A stretch of DNA of 64,000 nt from the NCBI GenBank assembly GCA_031761405.1, contig JASEVX010000005.1, positions 6,407,724 through 6,471,723 of the forward strand, read 5' to 3'. The notes under the pieces are model-generated. The model was not told where the DNA came from, did no database searches, and saw nothing but the letters and a program-made list of their open reading frames with translations. Source of the stretch: Serripes groenlandicus (taxonomy: Eukaryota > Mollusca > Bivalvia > Cardiida > Cardiidae). Below, piece after piece: positions 12,971 through 24,300 of this stretch (positions are counted from its first letter, which is position 1; every line of letters begins with the position of its first letter). The position numbers and the translations under genes were made by a program.

Positions 12971-13349
12971 TGAAATAAAACGCAATATCTAGAATGTGTC
13001 GAGAATAAGTAACAATGTGAAGTACTCCGCCTATGTGCGACTCTTGACTTACTAGTCGGAAAGTTGATAAGAACAGGTCATGTTTATAACATGGCGCAGC
13101 AGCACCTTGTATTTAAAGTGGGCTTAACATCTTTGCGATGGATCACTTGACCTATTGTTCCCGCAGTTGTCTACCATTGTTTCAACAAAAGTGGAACCAA
13201 TCTTTATGGAAGTGGAACCTGTTGGCAGGGCTACTAGAAAAACCCAAATGCACTTGCGTTATATTTACTCATTTTATACATTTGTTTGGTTAATAACATT
13301 ATACAATTCAAATAGTTATCATTATAAAGGTTATTTGGACCTCATAGGG
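12971..13349. other. No gene seen
   Basis: Frame at 13155-13370 runs into a SINE and is not exon-like. Confidence 0.5.
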
Positions 13350-13560
13350 CTGAATGGCACGGCGATCTAGTGGTTAACACGCTTGACAGTCAATACCGAG
13401 GTCTGGTTCTCAAATCCTGGTCCGGGTTTTGTATTTTTCTGAGGATTTCTAAGTCTCTCTCACTCAATTAAAGGTCAAGAGAGGGCGTTATATATTAGAT
13501 GTACAGTGACATTGCTCATCTAAATAAGAGGTCCTTTTTATGCCGTGTACATTTGCTGCT
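13350..13560 (+). mobile_element. tRNA-derived SINE, family D
   Basis: Head CACGGCGATCTAGTGGTTAA (box A-like) and GGTTCTCAAATCCTGGTCCG (box B-like), then an unrelated body with GTCTCTCTCACTCAATTAAA. Only one copy was noticed. Confidence 0.6.
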
Positions 13561-13805
13561 TAATGAGCACTTTTTTAAATACTTGTCAAGGCTATATCAG
13601 GGTAAACGAATCGTGCCGACATTTCGTTGAATAATCATTTTTATTTGAAGCGAGCGCTTGAAGGGTAACGCTCGTCAGAACAGAACAGAACAAGTCATGA
13701 TTCTAAAGTTTATGCCATGGTCTTCGAGAGTCAATTCTTCAGTGAGAATGTACCAAGGTTATGGTTAATTAAATATAGTACGAACGGAAGGTCGAACGTG
13801 TGTCA

Positions 13806-13986
13806 GATTGATTGATTGATTGGGGTTTAACGCCGTTTTTAACAATTTCTCAGTCATATCACGGCGGCCAGTTCACCTACTCATATGTTTCCTGGTTTTC
13901 ACACACCAGTACTCCACACAACAATCTTCCCAAGCAACTGGCTGCTTTTCCACATAGACTTAGCCCATTGGTGGAAGACGAATGAA
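13806..13986 (-). mobile_element. SINE, family A, 5'-truncated
   Basis: Starts at the low-coordinate side with the tail (GATTGATTGATTGATTGGGG) and runs through CATATCACGGCGGCCAGTTC and GGCTGCTTTTCCACATAGAC; the tRNA head is missing. Confidence 0.8.
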
Positions 13987-14316
13987 CGTGTGTCAGAGTT
14001 CAAGTCTGGGGACCTCGTGGGCCAGTGTGTTAGATGAAAGGTGCTGTCTTTAAGAACTGTTTTGAGGTCGGATCTGATGTCAATAGGAGCAGGAGACCTG
14101 GAATTGGTTTCCCGTTAGTGACATCGTCACTGTCTTCAGATTCATTAAGACCGCCGACGACTTTTACTCAACGATATTAACCTGATCATTATACTTTGTT
14201 CAAATAAATACATTATCAAGACATACATGTAATTTCATCAGATTCTCGGACGTCTTTTATGGAGATACACATTGCGACACAAAAGTTAATTTGATGACAA
14301 CAGTTGGGCGTAATAA

Positions 14317-14485
14317 TCATGCTCTGTGATGCAAAGCCCCAATAGTGAAGAGCACTGGGTTCCAGTCATCCAGCGTCCCCGTAAAATGATTGCGGACCAT
14401 TCGTAGAATTTCAGTGGTATGATTTTGCATGAATTGGAGTCGGATTTCTAATGGTGTCAGTTGAGATTCGGAGACCAGATGTTTG
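14317..14485 (-). pseudogene. Exon-like ORF with faint globin E-F helix resemblance
   Basis: After a good acceptor-like TTGGTTTCCAG, the minus strand reads HLVSESQLTPLEIRLQF, then MQNHTTEILRMVRN, HFTGTLDDWNPVLF and TIGALHHRA before TGA. The spacing of H...EILRMV...LDDW..VL..IGALHHRA resembles the distal-His to proximal-His segment of neuroglobin-like globins. No flanking globin exons were found in the about 700 bp between it and the PWP1 stop or downstream to 13990, so it may be a relic, a retained exon or chance. Confidence 0.25.
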
Positions 14486-15145
14486 CTGGAAACCAAGAGC
14501 AAGCAAAATATATACCAATTCTTTCATGTTCTGGATACTTTCTTTGATTTCTTTGATATAACGGGACGAAAGTTATACCAATGTAACTAAACATATTGCT
14601 GCTACATATAAGTACTGATTGTCAACTTAACTCCCATCATCTTGACCCAAAAGAGGGATTGATTACGTCTATACTATTTTTAAAATTACTCAACATTATT
14701 GACCTGACCCGATATCTGTGATGTTGATAATCACAACATAAATATAATTGCATCATATAAGCTGAACTTTTTTTATATGGATATACACAGTGTTGAATAA
14801 TGATACATTTACAATTTGATGACAACATGTGTGTATCATAATATTTCAAAAATCTAAGGTCAAAGGTGAATATCAGGTTAATTGTGTTGAGTAATGAATT
14901 CAGATCCAACATACATTTGAAACCAAAGTGTATTACTTCCTGTTTTACCACTTACGGTGACAACTTGACAACCATTCTGTATAAGGGACATGGCAAAACT
15001 TATACAATATGGCCCTTCACTTTTAACAGGTTCAGGAGTGCATATTAGAGGATACAGAATTTGTATATTCTCCTATCATAACACTTATATTCACGAACAA
15101 TGAGCACTTCATAACGGGTCAAGCTAAAATATGAGACTTTAATGT

Positions 15146-15151
15146 TTTATT
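15146..15151 (-). terminator. PWP1 polyadenylation signal AATAAA
   Basis: AATAAA on the minus strand about 61 bp past the PWP1 stop codon. The cleavage site would lie near 15120-15135. Confidence 0.6.
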
Positions 15152-15211
15152 CATTTCAGCATATTTTATCTCAGAAATAATAATAAAACTCTAAAATACA
15201 ATCAGAGGAAT

Positions 15212-15375
15212 TCATTTCGTATTATTTTTCTTTTTTTTCTTATTTTTCTTTTTTTTAAATGTCTGTGTAGTAGTTTGGTCTGTTGAATTTGTTTCCATAG
15301 CAACATCTTCAGTATCCATGGCATCATCTTTTTCTCTCTTTATCTTTGGTTCTCCAGAGCAAAAGTGACTAAACA
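15212..15375 (-). CDS. PWP1: PWP1 exon 15 (C-terminal exon with stop)
   Basis: Acceptor TTGTTCAG. Encodes residues 497-550: [18 protein letters not shown], a Ser/Thr-rich linker, then a lysine-rich end ([15 protein letters not shown]) and TGA. The basic tail probably serves as a nuclear/nucleolar signal. Confidence 0.9.
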
Positions 15376-18300
15376 CTGAACAAAAAAGGAGAGCACATAA
15401 TTAACAATACGAAATAATGTCGGCAGCATAGGTATAAAATATCGTCTGCATAAGAGAAAAACTCAATCAAGTCCAACAATTATTGTATTTCAGATGAGAA
15501 ACAGTTACAGAGTCCTCTACTTAGGTAGCAGAATCAATGTAGCAGCAAAACATTCTGTAGTTTAGCAAGTAATTATCTTATACTTTCTTAGTTTTTAGAT
15601 TGACAGACTTAATCCCAAGTTAGGGAATGAAATTATGTTGCTTATAATTCTAAGTTATATTTGTAATACAATGGTTTCACAATCCATTGCAGCTGCATTA
15701 AAAGTCATTAGTGTCAATGAAAGGGTTAAAACCCGTCATGTAACAACAGTATCTTACCGTCAGAGTTATCACGCACATCCCATACTTTCAAATCCTTGGC
15801 TCCACCAAACGCAAAAACATACGGGTCATTAGGACTGTTTTCTAAGCAGTTTATTGCACCCTAAATATAAATATGAACAGAGTCAGAATCAAAACTAATA
15901 CATTTCATCTCTACATATAATTTTTACTGTTCCAAGTTGAAAGCATTTATTATGATTAATTTTTAGCTCCAATGACTGAAAACCAGTCAAGCTTATGTCA
16001 TAGCGAATTGTCCGTTGTGCGTCAATGTTTTGCTTCAAACGACTTCTCCCAAACCACTTGGCCAATTGGGATGAAACATCATAGGAAGCATCCTCTCAAT
16101 GTCCCCTCCTAAATTCCTTCAAATCTTTTGGATCCATGCAACATTTGGTTTCCATGGCAAGCGAAAGAAAAAACTTTTAGAATGTTCTCATCCAAAATAG
16201 TTTGGCCGATTTTCGAATAATTTTGTAGAAAATTCCTTGGATGACCCTCTATCAGATTTCATCAAGCCATGTTGATTGGTCAAAAAACATGGCCGCCAGT
16301 GCTGTTTTGCTTTATATGGCTATAGTGAAAACTTAAAAAAATATTCTCCTCCCAAACTATTTTGCAGAAATGTTCCTAGGGTGACACTTTACGAGATTCC
16401 TTCAAGCCATGATGATTGGTCAAAAAACATGGCCACCAGGGAACGGGGCTGTTTGGAGATTTTATTTTTACCTAATGGCAGTGGAGCAAACAGGCCCTCT
16501 TGGGACTCTTGTTACGAGTTTTACCCAGCTTTCAACACATTTTTAGTTATGTCACAGTGTTTTCTGAGTAAGTTAACAGTACTACTGGTCTGTTTATCCA
16601 GACACCAATAAGTCAGTCGTAATGCTAACCCAACAACCCTGAGCGCCAAGGAGGGCAGCCATTACTACAATTTTTCAAGTTTTTGGTATGACCTGGTCGG
16701 GGATCAAAGTCGATACATCCTGCAGATTTTAATGAAAGATAAGAGGTCTATAAATTCAATACTGGATTCTAATTGTGTATTTAGCTGGTTTCATTCTGAT
16801 CAGATGTAACAATCTTGATGCCTCTGCAGCAGACAGCTTTTTGAAAACATAGTGACAAAAGAAGAAATTGCTCAAAACGAGCAATTTCTCCTTTTGCCAC
16901 AATGTTTTCTACTTTTAGTCATAGGTTATCCATTCAATTATAGAGATTTTCTATTTTTTGACAAAATATGTTCAAAGTCGTCTGCTGCAGAATTGTTGTA
17001 TGAGGGAAAGGGTTAAAAGAACACAACCTAGTTACCCGATTCTTTACCCTTAGATACTCAGTTTTCGACTGATATTTGCAAGTGATTAATGGAATTGTGA
17101 ATTTTTACAAAGATCAGATGAAAAGTTTGGCCTTTTGTGTTGAAAAAAAAAGCTACTTACAAACCAAGTATGAAATTGATACAATGGAATCAATTAGGAA
17201 CGGTCAACCAAAAAATTGAATTAAACAAGTGCCAAACTGTCGAAAGGTTAGCCTGTTAGGGAGACATTACCCTGGATCATCTTGAGTGGTTTGGCCAGTT
17301 TTATGCCCATAAACATGAATAGCAAATTTTATGAAGATTGGATATGAAGTGTTGCAGTAAAAGAGCTGACAAGGCCTATTCGGCCAATTTGGGATAATTC
17401 AAGGGCCATAATCCAAAAGTGCCTTTGGCCACTTGGCTTGTTATTCTTATAAACAGGATCACCAAGTTTGGTAAAGAATTGATTTGATTTGGAGAGCAGA
17501 CACGGCTAATTTGGGTGATTTTGGATAAGTCAAGGGCCATATTCCAAAAGACAGTATGTCAACAAACATGTTCACCACGTTTGGTGAAAATCTGATGAAA
17601 ACTGTTAAACATAGAGAGAGGACAAAGCTAAATTTGGCAGATATTGAATTCAAACTTGGCTCCCTGTTTTTCAGGCATGAGACATGATTATACTGGCTTC
17701 AGGGTTTTGGGGATATCAGTCAGGATGAAATAATACCGGTAGTCCAATTAAATGGTGCAATAAAACTGGAATACTGTGGACATGACGAAAAACGCCATTC
17801 AAACAAATAAATCACGAGATAGTTGTCGGCGACCAAAGACAATATCTCACTTATAGCACTTCCTACTTCACTGAGTTACTAATGCTCATTATTTGGAACA
17901 GATCCTCCTTTTGTCACAATGCTTTCAACTCTATTCAATAGTTTATCTATAGAGATTTTCCAAAATTTTGCCTAGATGTTTTCAATGTTGCCTGCTGCTG
18001 CTGTTATCTGGATAAAAGGTTTTCCTTGTGGACTATTCAAAAGAACAAACATAGTATGTGTACTACATGTAATTTACTTACTATATGTATATTAGAACTT
18101 AATATAACAGAGGGTCTGTTATTTGAGATATCCCATACTTTGACAATCTGATCGGATGACGCCGTCACAAACAGACTGGGGTCTTCACTGCTGAGTCCCA
18201 TACCTTAATTAATGAAATATAGGCATAACTAAAGTAACTTTCCCACATATAAGTATATTTTGATAAAACTGTCACAGATGATTTTGTCAATTTCTCTTTT

Positions 18301-21300
18301 TGCCACATTTTCAACTCTATTCAATAACTTTACTTTCTTATTTTTGTACGTTAGTTAAAGAAACCTTGCAAAGTACCAGTTTATTGTGCGCAGCTTTTTA
18401 TGAAATATATCGTTGCCAATCATTTTCGCCATTTCAAAATTTCTTGCGCGAATTTTAAATTTTCTTTGCCATTGGTGCACATGGTGACTGCCAGCGTCAG
18501 CCCTGTTTTCATTAACTAGAACTATCACTGAAGATGATAAATACACCCTAAACAGCACCTTGACCTACACCATAAATTAATTAGTAAAAGGACCATAACT
18601 CTGTAAAATATCATGCAATTGTAACCCCATACAATGACATATATGTCAAATCACAAGCACTGTTCACATACCCATGCGTCCTGGGTGATTCATATGCACA
18701 TCTCCTCTTGGTATAGAAGCTTCATGTAAAATTTTATTGAATTCCACCCAGTGGTTTGTAAGAAATAGGCCGGACAAAATATGGCTAAACAGCACCTTGA
18801 CCTACACCATAACTTAATTAGTAAAAGGGCCATAACTCTGTAAAATAATATGCAATTGTAAGCCCTTTAGGATATGCACATCTCCTCTTGGTATAGAAGC
18901 TTCATGTACAATTTTATTGAATTCCACCCAGTGGTTTGTAAGAAATAGGCCGGACAAAATATAGCTTCCGGCCGACAGACAGACTGCCCGACACAGTGAC
19001 TCCTATATACCCCCTCTTCTTCGAAGGGGATATAATAAAAAGTTCAATGCATGTAAATGTTTTATTGTCTCTATGTTTAAAAGTCTTTTGTTGTATGTGA
19101 GTAAGTGTTTACAAAATTGGAATCATTTAAGTTTTCATTTCCACCTACAACAGTGTACTGTATCACATCATCAAACAAGGGCACCGCAAAGCGGATGCAT
19201 CCCCTCGGTATTAAATTTAAAAATATGGCTAAAAATATGGCCATTGACCTGGTTATTAATGTTATGTACCAGAAAACTAATGTTATTTGTCCTTGCCTTC
19301 ATCAAATTTTTATTAATGTTATGTACCAGAGAAATAAGTGTAATTTGTCCTTGTCTCCACATTTGGCCTTTGCCAAATGACCCCGCCTTTGCCCATTTAC
19401 AATCAATAGGCTTCTAGACCTTGCCATATACTAACTGTATGGCAAGTTTGGTTAAGATCGGTCGAAGGATGTTCAGTGTAGAGTGGTCACAAGGTTGTTA
19501 TATGAGAAAATAGTCAAAGTCCAATTTTGACCTTGACCGTATGACCTTGAAAATAAATAGGCTTCTAGACCTTGTCATATACTAACTGTATACCAAGCTT
19601 GGTTAAGATCGGTCAAAGGATGTTCAGTGTAGAGTGGTCACAATGTTGTTACGGACAGAAAGTCCTATTTTGACCTTGACCCTATGACTTTGAACATAAA
19701 TAGGCTTCTTGACCTTTCCATATACTAACTGTATACCAAGTTTGGTTAAGATCAGTCAAAGGATGTTCAGTGTAGAGTGGTCACAAGTTTGTTATATTGG
19801 AAAATAGTCAAAGTCCAATTTTGACCTTGACCTTATGACCTTGAAAATAAATAAACTTCTAGACCTTGCCATATACTAACTGTATATCAAGTTTGGTTAA
19901 GATCAGTCAAAGGATGTTCAGTGTAGAGTGGTCACAAGGTTGTTATATGGGAAAATAGTCAGTCCAATTTTGACCTTGACCCTATGACCTTGAAAATAAA
20001 TAGGCTTCTAGACCTTGCCATATACTAACTGTATACCAAGTTTGGTTAAGATCAGTCAAAGGATGTTCAGTGTAGAGTGGTGAAGAAATTGGTCACCATG
20101 TTTTCAAAAGTCGTCAACTGCAAAGGCGTCGGAGAACGTCTATATGAGGGAAAGGGTTTTAAAAACTTGTAAGTTACATATCTAAAATAAGCATGTTAAG
20201 AGGATAAGATAAGTGTTATGGACAGATAAAACTAAGTGTACAGAGGTTTGTCCAGTCTTACCTGTGACCACATCATCATGAGCTGATAAAGTGTACAGAG
20301 GTTTGTCCAACCATACCTGTGACTGCATCATCATGAGCTGATAAAATGTACAGAGGTTTGTCCAGTCTTACCTGTGACTGCATCATTGTGAGCTGATAAA
20401 GTGTACAGAGGTTTGTCCAGTCTTACCTGTGACTACATCATCATGAGCTGATAAAGTGTACAGAGGTTTGTCCAATCTTACCTGTGACCACATCATCATG
20501 AGCTGATAAAGTGTACAGAGGTTTGTCCAATCTTACCTGTGACTGCATCATTGTGAGCTGATAAAGTGTACAGAGGTTTGTCCAGTCTTGCATCCATATA
20601 GTAGATGTGACCACTGTCTGTGCTGGCCTGTTCAAAAACAGAGAAATAAGGTAAACATGTATATGCTACAAGAACATAGGAATGTGGTATCAGCTACAAC
20701 AAGAGGGCCATGATGGCCCTATATCTCTCACCAGATTTTTATTTTTTTTCACTTTAGCCATATAAGCCCCGCCCCCTGGCGGCCATAGTTTTCGTCCAAT
20801 CAACATGGCTTGAAGGAATCTGATAGAGGGTCACCTTAGAAATATTTCTACACAATTATTTGAAAATCGGCCAAACATGATTAGATTATTTAAGTTTTCA
20901 ATCAAGCCATATAAGGCAAATTAGGCTCGCCACTTAGTGGCCACGTTTTTTGACCAATCATGGCTTGAAGGAATCTGATAGTGGGTCACTTACTGAAAAA
21001 TACTGAGAGGTTGTTGACCTTCTCCAGGAGCGAATGTAAAGGTAGAATTTCTAGTTTTCAATATCTGCCTCATCCAGCAATGTGACAATATTACCAATGT
21101 AAAGGACATGTGACATAAATGAAGTTTTTATTGTGTTCACAAAGTTTTTCGAAAGGAACCAAGCTCTCATGTATATCTAGCTACTGTATAAGTTTGGTAA
21201 ACATCGGATAATAAATGATGACTTTAACTTGTTCACAAGAAATAGTGGACATACACAGACAAAGGGCGATCACAAAACTCACGTTGTCATTATGTGACAG

Positions 21301-24300
21301 GTGAGCTAAAAAATTGAATTTCCAAATGTTGTAATTTTGCCCCTTTTCTGATGCCTCCTGACTGCCATGTTTTTCAACCAATAAGTATGCCTCAAACAAT
21401 CTTTGTAGAGGGTCACCCAAGGAACATTTCTATAAAACTATATTGGAATCTGACAAGCAGATTCAGAGGAGAAGATTTTTAAAGTTTGGACATTTTGCCC
21501 CTTTTCTGATGCCGCAGCAACCAAAGTTCTCAATGGAATTTAAATCTTAGAACAATTTAGAAAGGGTGCCACCATAGGAACATTCCTGTAAAGTTTGGTT
21601 GAAATTGGTCGTGTGGTTAAGGAGGAGATGTTTAAAGATAAAAACTAACGACAGATGGACGACGGACAGAAAGTGATCAGAATAGATCACCTTGAGCTCA
21701 CAGGTGATCTAAAAACAGAAGAATAAGGTAACAAGAGGGCCATGAGGTCCTAGATCGCTCACCTGAGAATGGGCTATTCAAGACTTAACTCTTTCAGCGA
21801 CAATGGCAATATTAGGTTTTTGACTGGCGGCAATGTTTGTTGACTGGAAGCATTTTCTGACAAAACTTATTGATTTTTTTAAGGTATCATCATGACAAAT
21901 ATTATGACAAAGTTTCAACGTCCTCTAGCCAAAAATGCATCTTCCAGAGTGTTTACAAGATTGTTCTTCAATTTGGCATAGTGACCTAGTTTTTGACCCA
22001 ACATGACCTATATTCGAACTAGGCCTAGATATCATTAAGACAAACTTTCTGACAAAGTTGTTCAAGATGCTCAGGTAAAAAATGCGATCTCTATAGTGTT
22101 ACCAAGATGTTTCTACATTACAATATGGCCTAGTGACCTAGTTTTTGACCTGACCAGACTCATATTCGAAGTTAGCCTAGATATCATCAAGCCAAATATT
22201 ATGACAAAGTTTCAACACCCTCAAGCCAAAAATGTGGCTTCCAGAGTGTTTACAAGATTTTCCTAAAATTTGGCCCAGTGACCTAGTTTTTGACCCAACA
22301 TGACCTATATTCGAACTAGGCTTAGATATCATCAAGACAAACTTTCTGACAAAGTTTCAAGCTGCTTAAGTCAAAAAAGCATTTATATAGTGTTAACATA
22401 TTTGAACTTGGCCTAGATATCATCAAGACAAACATTCTAGTAAAGTTTCAACATATTCACGTTAAAAACACGGCGTCCAGAGTGTTAACAAGATTTTCCT
22501 TCAATTTGGCCTATGGACCTAGTTTTTGATCCAACACAACCAATATTCAAACTTGGCCTAGATATCACTAAGACAAACATTCTGACAATGTTCCAACATG
22601 CTCAAGTTAAAAATGCGGCTTCAAGAGTGTTAACAAGATTTTCATTTAATTTGATCTAGTGACCTAGTTTGTGACCTCACATGACCCAGTTTCAAACTTT
22701 CATGAAGATTGGATGCAAAATGTTGCCTCTAGAGTGTTTAAAACAAGCAAATGTTGATGACGAACGACGGACAAAAGGCGATCAAAAAAATTCACCTTGA
22801 GCACTTCGTGCTCTGGCGAGCTAAAAATGAAAAGAAAGCACTTCATAGCTCTGAGGACAAAACAATAATGTCAATATGAATCTGCTCTATGTAAACAAAC
22901 CATGCGTGGTCATGGTAACCCTTTCCAATATGCATCTGCAGCAGATATTTGAAATCAGTTTGGCAAAAGGAGAAATTGATCATGAGTGATTTCTCCTTAT
23001 ACCACATTGTTTTCAACTGAATTCTATAATTATATATATTTTAAATTATAGGGAAGTTTTGCTTTGATTTTTTCTGTGAAGGAATGGTTTAAGAAAAGAA
23101 AGTGAAAGTGGACAACCCATACTCAAAACTATAGTCCAGTCACAGTAGGAAAGTTGAGTTGTTGTTTTGGTATATCACACTAATTATTCCAAAAACGTAT
23201 GTACAATATGAAAACATGGCATGGTCAACAAAATATTTCCAAGTTAGTCAAGATCATGAGCAATATCTCCTTTTCCAAAAGGTTTATTTCACTTAACCCT
23301 TTCCCACAAACAACAAATCTGCAGCAGACAACTTAAAAAACTTCAAAGTTAAAATATGGAAAACCTCTAATGGCTGAACAAAGTTGAAAACATTGTGGCA
23401 AATGGATATATTGCTCATTATGAGCAATTTCTCCTTTTGTCACATTGTTTTCAATAGTCGTCTGCTGCAGAGGCATCAGAAAGCGTCTATATGTGTTAAA
23501 AGGTTAAACAGACATACATTGATGTTACAAATACACAAGATTGAAAAGTGTCCCTTACAAAGAAGTTCAATGGTGAGTGATGATTCCACAGGACTTTCTC
23601 TATTTCTCCTTCCATTACCCAAGACTGTTGAGTGATTTCCGTTGATCTACAGTCAAATAACTTCACCGTCCTGTTAAAAGAGTACTGCTATCAGTCACAG
23701 AGATAACAACATTTTGTCACACAATATAACTTGTATTGTTCATTTATATCCTAATATATTGTAGGTATTGCAGAGAATTGCCTCAGACAGACAATTCTTT
23801 TGAGAATCAATAAAATGGGATTAGGCAGTCAAGTCAAGTGTCAAAGCAGAGGACTGGATACGAAAGAGTGAACAGGTCTTTTCCCCACAATATTACTCTT
23901 ATTACTCAACCAAATCCTATGTTGTGGGTACTCAAAAAGAATTGTCACACTTGGAGTACCCACATCATAGGGTCTGAATGTAAAATAAGGATTTAACCCT
24001 CTGACTCATACAGCAATTCTGCAGCAGACGACTTTGAACGTATTTTGTCAAAAAATAGAAAATCTCCATAACTGAATGGATAACCTATGACAAAAAGTGG
24101 AAAACATTGTGGCAAAAGGAGAAATTGCACGTTTTGTGCAATTTCTTCTTTTGTCACTATGTTTTCAAAAAGTCGTCTGCTGCATAGGCGTCAGAAAGCG
24201 TTGATATGAGGGAAAAGGTTAAGAACATGAAAAATGCCCCTTATCTAGAGCTCTGAGTAAGGATGTAGACCCCTTATCTTATATTTCTCTTGTTAGAACA

